Notes under the pieces: model-generated
Told to the model about the DNA's origin: nothing
What the model saw: only the letters and a program-made list of their open reading frames with translations
The model's database searches: none
Shown here: piece by piece, positions 1 through 29,100 of the stretch
How positions within the stretch are numbered: position 1 is the stretch's first letter
Layout: the number at the start of each line of letters is the position of its first letter
NCBI RefSeq assembly: GCF_035046505.1
Contig: NC_089830.1
Coordinates: 6,872,315 to 6,936,314, forward strand
Reading direction: 5' to 3'
DNA length: 64,000 bases
From: Tiliqua scincoides
Lineage: Eukaryota; Chordata; Lepidosauria; Squamata; Scincidae
Program-made: the position numbers and the translations under genes

Positions 1-952
1 AAAAGTCTCAGACTGAGCCACAAGAGATGGGCTCAAGTAGTTTCCAGGGTAAATGTGGGCCAATCAATCTCTCAGCCTAGCCTACCTCACAAAGTTGTTG
101 CAACGGGAAAGGGAGAGAATAGTGTGTGTTGCCCTATACCAAACAGCCTAAGTAAGCCAACTGACATGTGGGCTTTGATCTCGTGTGAGATTGCCCAAGA
201 CTACAGGCAAAGCAACATGGCAGCTGTGATGAAGAAGAGGGAAGGAGCAGGCTGGGGGCATAAAAGGACAGGAGGGAGGCAGGTGGGTGGGATGGTGGAA
301 AGGAAGGTAAGCAGGAGACAGAGGAACACAAGAGGAGGGTCAAAAGCCAGATGAAGAAGTCGGGAGGAAAGTGAGAGTGAAGAGTATGGGAAAAGGAGCT
401 AGCAGCCACAGGGGCGCATCTCCATTCTCTCAGGACAGTGTGGAGCAAGAAGCCAGGAGGCCTTGGCTTTAAGTTGAGGCGCAGGAAGCCAGCCCAATCC
501 TTGGCTTTAAGTTGAGGTGGACCCCAAAGGAAGGGGTAGACCCAGACACCATGGAAAGGATCACAATGAGACTGAGGGTGTACCAGGATTGCAGTTATTA
601 GGACTAGACTAGGGCTACGAATGATGTGCGTGTACAACTCCTTGTAAATAAACCCTTCCTTGAATCCCTGGGGTCCCTCGCCTGTTTTCCTAAAGGGAGA
701 GTGCTGAATGCTGAAGGTACGTCTCACCATAACCGATTTGATGCTATGCTACTCTCCTGCAGAAGAGTATGTCCTCCCAAGGTCACATGCCCTAAGCTCC
801 TTGGAGGAAGGACAGGATATACATGTAGTAAGAGCCATGATGGTGTAGTGCAGTGTTTCTCAAACTGTGGGTCAGGGCCCACTAGTGGGTTGCGAGCCAA
901 CTTCAGGTAAACAACAACCGTGAACAAGTACAATGAGAACTGGGATACTCAC
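1..952. other. Region downstream of PABPC4 coding sequence
   Basis: No gene recognised. Holds short pieces resembling the Sauria SINE tail (near 70-118 and 770-830) and a hAT end (851-908, TTTCTCAAACTGTGGGTC). A plus-strand AATAAA at 645-650 is in the wrong sense for PABPC4. The PABPC4 terminal exon may lie here or to the left of the window. Confidence 0.5.
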
Positions 953-20862
<19,910 letters not shown>

Positions 20863-20871
<9 letters not shown>

Positions 20872-20899
20872 GCAGCGCTGCACTCCCGGCGCCTTTATA
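20863..20899 (-). promoter_or_regulatory. PABPC4: PABPC4 core promoter: TATA box and 5'TOP start
   Basis: On the minus strand a TATAAA (20899 to 20894) sits inside GGCGCCTATAAAGGCGCC. The C at about 20871, 28 bases downstream, opens the pyrimidine run CTTCTCTCT. PABP mRNAs are known 5'TOP messages, translated under mTOR/LARP1 control, so this spacing fits a TOP start site. Further upstream are CCAAT in minus sense (20984-20988) and an octamer ATGCAAAT (20995-21002). The start site is a prediction. Confidence 0.6.
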
Positions 20900-20905
20900 G
20901 GCGCC

Positions 20906-22529
20906 CGCACAGGGCCAGCTTGCAGCCCAGGCAGCCAGCGGCCCCCGGTGGCTGGAGGAGCGAGCCTGGAGCCTGCACTAGGTATTGGGTATGTATGCAA
21001 ATAGCAGCCAAATGCATACATTGTAGCAGACAAAGGAGGAAGCTCAGGAAAAACAATGGGGTTGTCTGCACGACAGTGCAACAAGAGCGAGTGCTCAGTT
21101 GTTAACAAGCATGAAAAATGAAAGGGGGGAAAAACCATGTTTTTAAAAGTTTTTAAATATTTTAAAATTTCACAAGGGAACAAACCTTGCAACTCCACTA
21201 GGCGCTAGTCACAGGTACTAGCCAATAGGTGCTTGTGTGCACAATCCAAAGCAACCACTCAGCCGGCGCAAATCCCTTGCACTGGCCAATGCGTATTGCA
21301 AAAGTGCCACAAAGCACCACTGTTGGGGGAGATAGGCCAGCACAGGTGGCATGGGGAGGAGGGGGAAGAGGCAGGAGTGCGGTGTTTGGGGGCAGGGGAG
21401 GGCGGGCAGGACACTGGGTGGGCGGGATGGTGAGCAGGGCCAGGATCCAACAATTCTGCCAGATCCTAGCCCCATCCCTGACACCTGGGCCAGTCCCGGG
21501 CTGCTTGGATTTGCGTTACCAATTTAAGTGCTGAGGATTCGAGTAGCTCCATTGGGGCTGCTGCGGTGTTACCCAGGGTAAGGGGAATTTTTTTCCCCTT
21601 GCCCCTGGGCTGGCTTGCAGACAGACCCAAACGTGCACTGGATAAAGCACAGGCCCACCAGCCTGCCTGTTCCAGCGCAAGTTAGGATTGTACTGCCCGA
21701 CACTTGCACCGTTACAGCCCATGCCAATCAACACTCCCAGCCGGAATGAAAGTCTGATACTTCTGGAGAAAATGGCATTTCCCCAGCTGCAGTTCTCTGC
21801 AAAGACTGTGTGCATCCCTTACACAGTCAACCAACTCTCTGTAAAAGTCCAGATACTTAAATTAGTGCTGAGCTCAGAGGCATTTGGTTGTTAAATGTGG
21901 AGCGGCTGAATGAGCTTGGTCCAGCGAGTTTCAGCCTTTTTCATCTCATGGCACACTGACAAGGTGCTAAAGTTGTCAAGGCACACCATTGGTTTTTTGA
22001 CAACTGATAAGGCACACCGCACTGTCGATGTGGGGCTCACATCCCCCAAAGGCCCTACTAATAAATTACCCTCCCCAAGCTCCAGCAGCACACCTGTGGA
22101 TCATCCATGGCTCACCAATGTGCTGCATCACACTGGTTGAAAATCACTAGCTTAGTCTCTGGCAGGGGCGGATCCAGGGGGGCCATGGGTGTGTGGCCAC
22201 CCCCAAACTGTCATGCCAGAGAGAAGAATGCCCACCAGGATGGGGAGCAGCCCAAGCATGGCCCCGGTCTATCCGGCTGTAGATATGCCATGAACCCAGG
22301 TGTACCTGCTCAGTAAACATCAGCCACGTAGGCCAGTAGATCTGGGCTTCCACATGGGAACCAGGTCAACCAGTCCAAGATTGCTGCCCAGGTCAACCAG
22401 TCCAAGATTCAACCGAGAGCCCAGGTCTACCTGCCTGGTTGACTTGGGCTCTAGAGTTAAGGTAGTGCTGATGCCCCCCCCCCCAAAAAAAAGCACTGGG
22501 ATCAGCCACTGGTCTCTAGTGGGGTTGAA
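20906..22529. other. Interval between PABPC4 promoter and HEYL stop
   Basis: Probably holds the HEYL 3' UTR and PABPC4 upstream sequence. I found no clear HEYL polyadenylation hexamer. A hAT-like copy lies at 21926-22144, and part of a GCAATCC-type repeat at about 21550-21700. Confidence 0.4.
21926..22144 (-). mobile_element. hAT-like MITE, GTGCCRTGGCACA family
   Basis: Ends TTTCAGCCTTTTTCATCTCA and CACACTGGTTGAAAATCACT. The same family appears at 29824-30050 and 52192-52422 (plus) and brackets 49705-51500. Confidence 0.6.
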
Positions 22530-23191
22530 TTAGAAAGCCCCAATTTCAGTAGTCCATGGGTGGCACAATTCGACGGTCCCAGTTCTGACACCTGATCCCA
22601 GTGTAGGAGAATTCAAAGCAGGAGGAGACATATAAACTGGTGTAACTGGAACTCTGGCTGGAGCAGAGAAGGAAGAGAACAGAAACACAGCCAGCTGGCT
22701 GCTCCTGGGTGCTGCTTCTCTCAGACTTCTGTCCAATGTGGAACTTGGGGTGGTCGATGTCACCACTGGGGGCCGACTTCTTCGGGATGATGCCATTTCA
22801 CTAGACACAGTGTTTGGGTAGATGGTGTTAGGGACTTGGCAAAAGGAAGATGCTCTGAACCTGGAGCCTGGATAGAGGAGGGATGAACCAGCCAAGGCAG
22901 CTAAGCCTGGGGCATGCCCTCGCCTAGATACATGCACTTGAGCAGAAACTGTTGTGGATCTCTGGTCATTAGACAAAGGGCAAGACGGAGAGGGCAGGAG
23001 GGATGTGGCTACAGTTTGGGGCTCCATTTCAGCTACATAGTTGCTCAGGTGGGAGAGAAGCCGTAGCTGGATTGGATCAGTGCCGCTGCTTGGACCCTCA
23101 AGAATGCCCAAGTATCTCACCACCTCGGTGAGGCACTCGTGGAAACCCATGGTCCTGTAATCCATGGCCAAGGCTTGAGCCTCTACCAACC
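22530..23191 (-). CDS. HEYL: HEYL exon 5 (Orange domain and C-terminal tail)
   Basis: Acceptor TGAAAACAG|GGTTGG. Begins [17 protein letters not shown] and continues [19 protein letters not shown] (Orange domain). A long Ser/Thr/Pro-rich tail follows and the frame ends [11 protein letters not shown] before TAA at 22530-22532. The TEIGAF end is shared by HEY1 and HEYL. The HPW before it is closer to the YRPW of HEY1/HEY2 than the human HEYL end is. Confidence 0.94.
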
Positions 23192-26100
23192 CTGTTTTCA
23201 AAACAAAAACACAAGTGTTGGCATTATTCAGGTTAAACCGGCACAGAGGCTGGCACAGAGGTTAAACTGGTGACATTCTGAAATGGGAGCTGGGATGCCA
23301 TCGCATCCTATGAAAATGAGGGGCATTTTGTAGTAGTTTGATGGTATGAAGCCTTGCAGTCTTCAGGTTCTTTTGCCCGGGATGCTTGCCACCCTGTCTG
23401 AACTCATCATAGCATGACATGATGCCATGCGTGCCATGAGCCAGGATGGTGTCATGGTTTGGGAGTTGGACAAGATCTGGAAGATCCAGGTTCAAATCCC
23501 CTCTCAGACATGAAGCTTCCTAGGTGACCTTGGACCGTCACTACCTCTCAGCCTTACCTACTTCACAGGGTTGTTGTGAGGCTAAAAGGAGGGGAGGAAC
23601 TGTGTACACCATCCTGAGCTCCTTGGAGGAAGGGCAGTATAAAAATGTGAAATAAATACTGGGGAACCATGTCTAGAGAGCAGTCTCCACATGGTAATGT
23701 TATTGGCATCTTAGGTAACCCAAGGTTAATCTCCTGCCCTGCAGGAGATAGGAGCAAGATGTTGGGGGTGAGTTATGTTCATGCTTAAAGTAGGCTTTTG
23801 CTAGAAGGCTGTGTGGTTTGTGATCTGCCTTTGCACATGTAAGCCATGACCGGAAGCTGCTTCCAGGTGGCGCCAGCCCACAATCTGTGAGATTGGTAGC
23901 ATGGCACTGCATCACACCCCAGAATGCCTTGTAGGAAGCTTCTGCTACCCACCAAAAATTGGGTAACACCCCACCAGTGACTCATGACCCATGAGTTTGA
24001 GATATGCTGCATTACAGCATTTGCATGCATCTACACAAGGGATGGCCAAAGTTCAATTTGACCACGATAGAAAAAATAAAGTCCTACCTGTGCCCCTGGT
24101 GGCGTGAAGCATTTTTAAGTGATTTACTGTCATCTGCAGGATCTCGGCTTTTTCCAGTTTGGAAGAGCCCTGTTCAATAAAGGAAAGATTTGATTAGAAT
24201 GTATGTGAGGTTTGCTTCAAATGTAAGGAAAAGCAGGCACAAGGAATGATGATCCCACACTCAGATCTATTTCACTGTGCAAGAAAAACCAGTGAAAACA
24301 TGTGAGAAGTGATGAGTATTGGAGCGGCTCACGACAGGTACACAATGCAACACAACTTTCTTGTCATTGTTTCTCTGTGGAAGAGAAACATGCAAACATC
24401 TTTGAAACTGTCCTGAGAGTCAAAGTAAATTTCTTTTTTATCTCTGCGGCTATATTCTAACCCCTCTGCTGGGCCGGGAGATTAGGATATAGCGAGGCGA
24501 ACCATAGGGGCTGCCTGGGTATTACACGGGGTAAAGTAATGTTTGTTGCCATACCCTGAGGAAACCTGGCACCACTCCCCTGGCCACTTAGGACACAGCG
24601 GTTACCATTTTGGCGCCGCTATAGCCCTGGGAGCTAGGAAAGCTGGGCTGTAACTCCATCATCTCTGTTCTCGTTTCTATAACAACAACAACAACAACAA
24701 CAGTATTTATATACCGCTTTTCAACAAAACGTTCACAAAGCGGTTTACAGAGAAAATCAAATATCTAATGGCTCCCTGTCCCAAAAGGGCTCACAATCTA
24801 ATCTAATATAATCAATGCTTATATTGGATTGGTGAGACCCTTGCTGGGAGAATAGTAGCATGCCTGAGTCAGAGTGACCAGAGGCCCTCTTTTTGCAGGA
24901 CATGTCCTCTTTTTTAGCCTCGTCTCCTGGAAAAGAACTTAAGCCATTTCTGCCCAACGTTGCATATATGCAACAGGGATCAAATGTGTACACCTGTGGG
25001 CTGGGCAGAAGTGGGTTTAAAATGTCCTCCTTTACTCTGTGAGCCAGCACCTGCGGACAGTGCATAGCCTTCTTGCACTTAATAAATTATGGGCGCAATC
25101 CTATCGTGTGCTGGAACAGGCAAGCCATGAGGCTTGCGCTGTATCCAGCACGGGATAGGGGCCCAAAGCAGCTCAGCCAGAGGTAAGGGGAAACTTTCCC
25201 CTTTACCTCCGGGTAAGGCACGCTGGCCCTAATGGGTCTCCTTGGACTTGTGCCACCTCAGGAAGCCGCTCTGAACTCCCCAGGAACAGGCATTGGGATC
25301 CAGCATAACTGCTGGAGCCCAGCCCTGCCTCCCACTCCCCACCCACTGCTTCCCCTCCCCAGAACGCCTCCCTCCCAACTCCTTCCCTCCTCCTCCCCAC
25401 CCACCCCAGAGCCTTGCATCATCCCAGTAGGGCCAAAGCAAGGCTCACCATGCAAGCCGCCATGGAGGCTGGATTCAGCCTCCGTGTGCCAGTGCACCGC
25501 TGTGTGCTGGCACAGCTTGCTCGTGAGGAGGTGCAAACATGTTTTATGGCACATTTGCGACCCTCCTGGGCCAGCGCAAGGGCACCTCTGGATTGCGCCC
25601 TATATGTTAAAAAGTTTTAAATTTAATAATAAGTAACATAGTGTTTACATTAACCACATGAAATCAATATATGTTTTCAGCTTTTATTTTGTAATGTCCT
25701 ACATTTTTCTAGGACATCCTACATTTTGGGGTGCCTTGTCCTCTTTAGCGATTATGACATCTGGTCACCACTGGCCTGTGTAGGATCAGACAACACACCT
25801 GCTTATCCAATGCAGTGGGGACCAAACGCCGCAGCTCCGAGAGACTGCTGTTAATACGATCTCTGCGCCATTTCTCAACTATCTGCAAGGGCATGATAGA
25901 CAAGGAAAAACCTAAACACATAACATACATCATATGCTCGTACAGTTGCACTCCACCTAAACGGACTTTTTGGTGCAAGAGTTTTGGTGCTAACAAAAAT
26001 GCTACGTGACATTGGAGCTGGTGTAGGAATTTTAAAAGCCTCAGGAAGGCAGCAACTGTTACCCTGCACATGCCCGATCTCGTCTGATCTCGGAAGCTAA

Positions 26101-29100
26101 GCAGGGTCAGGCTTGGTTAGTACTTGGATGGGAGACCGCCTGGGAATACCGGGTGCTGTAGGCTTATACCATAGTCTTTCGAGACTGAATGTTGCCAACC
26201 AGGAAGGAAGGAAAAACACAACAGTATAAAATCTAAAGTCTCACCACCTCCTCTCCCTCACCCACTTTCTTTAGCAGAGCAGAGGATACAGACTACACTT
26301 TGCAGCCAACCACAGTATGCCAGCCCCAGTACTAAGGTTCCAGGACCAGAGATATTCAAACTCAGGTGACAGGTGACAGTATGGGGGCTATACCTCTCTG
26401 GCCATCTGATATGCACAGAGCACACAAGTGGGAACTTTGGCACTATAGAGAACTATAGGGAAAGGGTGCTTTACACAAACAGATTGCTGCCTCCCACAAC
26501 GTGCAGGGCAAGAGACTTTGCTAGCCTATGGGCCCAATCCTATCCAACTTTCCAGATGCAGCCCTGAGGCAAGGGAACAAGTGTTCCTTTACCTTGAGGA
26601 GGCCTCCGTGACTGCCCACCCACTGCAGGATGCGGCACCCCTTTGGTATGCTGCATCAGCACTGGTTCCATCAGTCCTGGAAAGTTAGTTCAGATTGGAC
26701 CCTTTGTCTTCTCAGAGTTCCTTCTCAGGCAGGGACTCTGGTCCTAGGAGGCCTCAACACACAAAACCCAAGTGAACCACTCCAACACCACAAGATGGGG
26801 ACCGTGGGCAGTGCACCACACACAAGTAAGCATTGGAAGGGCATAACAGCACTCATTCCCCTTACCCTGGGTAATGCTGCAGCACCTCCAATGGGGCTAC
26901 TCAGATCTGTGCCACCTACAGAGGTGGTGCAGATTCAAGCAGCCCAGAGTTGCTCTGAGTCACCCAGGACCAGAGTTAGGATCCAGCACAAGTACCTGGC
27001 CCACTTGGCTGCCACTCACCCATGGGCCCACCCGCTACCTGCCCTCCCCCCAGAATGCCTCCTTCCCGTCCTCCCCAAGCCCCTGTGCCAGCCTGCCTCA
27101 GCCGGCATGGCCTTAACTGTTCCAGCAGCACTGCCGGGCTTATGTCGCCCTCAGGAGGCCAGTGAACAAGCTTGTGCCAGCCTCCCTCCTTACACTGTGG
27201 CATGAAAGTGCCTTATGGCACTTTCACAACACCTCTGGGCCACAGCAAGGGACTGCACAGTGTGCCTGCACATATAAGGGTCAGGATTGCATCCTCGGTC
27301 TCTTCACTGAGGGAAAGGGATTCTCTGTATTATGTTGATTTGTTATCCAGTCTTAAGATCCTATGTTCCAATAGGGCTTAGGTAAATTCTTCTACAACCA
27401 GCTCTTTTGGTAACACCACAATGAACTGAAGATTATCTTTCCCATTATTCTTTTCCAGACTTGCGTCCTCCATGCAAAACTGAAATTGTGGCATCCCCCA
27501 GCCTTACGGGTTTTGCAAGCATGAACACAAGAAGGGATGCAAATTGCTTGCTCTATAAAAATAAACTCGGGTTTTAAATGATGTGCCACAACTCACCACT
27601 CTCCGCCTTTTTCTGGCTTGCATCTGAGATGTTGTTGTGGGAGAAACAGACCTGGATGTTTGTCTAAACAGGAACAAAAATATTAGAAGGAGGGGGATAG
27701 TTTGGCATCTTGCAAACACAAATTTTGTTTCACGAGGGCTTGGTGCAAACTAGGAAAATGGAGCTTCAGAACTGCTAAAGGGACTCTACATACAGGATTC
27801 ACTATGTCTTAAAGCTGTATGCATTTTGGTTCAATGTATGTGGCACACTTTGGATTATTTTTAAAGACAGAAAGATTATTTTTAAAGAATTGTTCTTTGA
27901 AACCAGCAGCCAAGAAAGTTGTACTATATATGCATAACATATAATTTGTATTCTTAAAAAGGGCAGCCTATTCATCCTCCCCCCCAAACCTGCTGTGGTG
28001 TTTTAAGCTCACAGATTGAAATGGGGGTGGGGCTGTTGTCCTGCAAAGATTAAAAGCTGAGAGAGTCACAATGGTGGAGAGGAAAAAGTAAAATGGCTTG
28101 ATATTTCTGGCCAGAGAGTCCTCTGGTCTCCTTGTTGTGGCGAGGCATCCGCTCAGAGATAGCATTCCCTGTTGCCGGTAGGTGGAGTTCATACACGCAG
28201 ATGTAGACTGAAGGATGGGTAACTTGCAAGACCAAGTGGTCTCCAGCCACAGCCAGAAGCATGAGACCCAGGGCTGGCCTTAGGACCTGCAGGGCCCTAT
28301 TAGAAATTTTTTTGTGGGACCCCCAAGTTCCCAGACAAGGTCTATAAATCTTATATATAGAATGATGAACTATATAGATTTTAAATCTGTATGGCAGGAG
28401 GGAAAACAATCAAAATGTGTTGGAGTTGGTGCAACTCCATCTGCTGTCCAGAGGGAGCAGGATGCTGTCCAGAAGGGGTCAAGGTATGGCCCAGTGAATC
28501 TGACCTTTCTACCTGTTCTCTCTGTGATCCTTGTGGGGTGTGGCCCTAACCCTTTATCCTTCCCTTCTCCTCTGAGCACTTCCTCTTGTCCTCTGACCAC
28601 TGACCTGTTAAGATGGGCACACCAGGGCTCGGATGCCCAGGTGATCTTGAGCACAAGGCATGCAGGACGAGGCCTTGCTATCTCTAAGTAATAGCTGAAC
28701 CTCTGATCCTAATCAGATGCTGTAAATATACACTCAATGGAACTGTAAGTAAATAACTTCTTTTTTGCAACAAGCCATTGCCTCTTTGTCTTTTTTATTG
28801 ATTAGCAGTCAGCTGGGTAAGGGAGGTTCCCTGGGGTGATACCCAAAGGGGGGGGGGTCTGCTTCTTAAGCTACTCTGCTCCTGCCCCCAAAAAGGAAAC
28901 TATTTTTAATTTCCTCCAACAAAATGGGCAGTGAAAAATGCATGTGAGTTAACTCACCAAATGAATCTGAGCACATTTTAATGCAAAATTGCATCTATGG
29001 AAGCCTACAAGTAAACAAACGTGCGCTGATCACCTTTGAAAAGTTAATTGTTACAAAACCACTTGTGTAAGTGACTGTGAAATGACATGGTAAAAATATT

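Larger units (their letters stand above)
24866..25771. mobile_element. TIR element (GTGACCAGA ends) with two nested MITEs
   Basis: Left end AGTGACCAGAGGCCCTCTTT and right end GCGATTATGACATCTGGTCA are inverted (GTGACCAGA shared). Inside lie a TTAA MITE (24943-25016) and a large GCGCAATCCTA-ended element (25087-25602). The right end falls about 27 bases from the HEYL exon 3 donor. Confidence 0.6.

Noticed and set aside
134-730. 198-codon minus frame at the left edge
   Set aside because: Low-complexity Ser/Leu/Pro-rich translation of purine-rich DNA and SINE-like pieces. No family recognised and no support as the PABPC4 last exon.
640-730. LTR-like R/U5 with AATAAA near 645
   Set aside because: Only a hexamer and vague composition. 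No matching termini or second feature.
26057-26163. Functional 5S rRNA gene
   Set aside because: The 5' quarter is diverged, a SINE-like tail is attached and there is no tandem 5S array, so it is listed as a derived repeat.
26630-27205. 191-codon plus frame in HEYL intron 2
   Set aside because: Lies across two MITE-like repeats with palindromic ends. The translation is Pro/Leu/Ser-rich with no domain.
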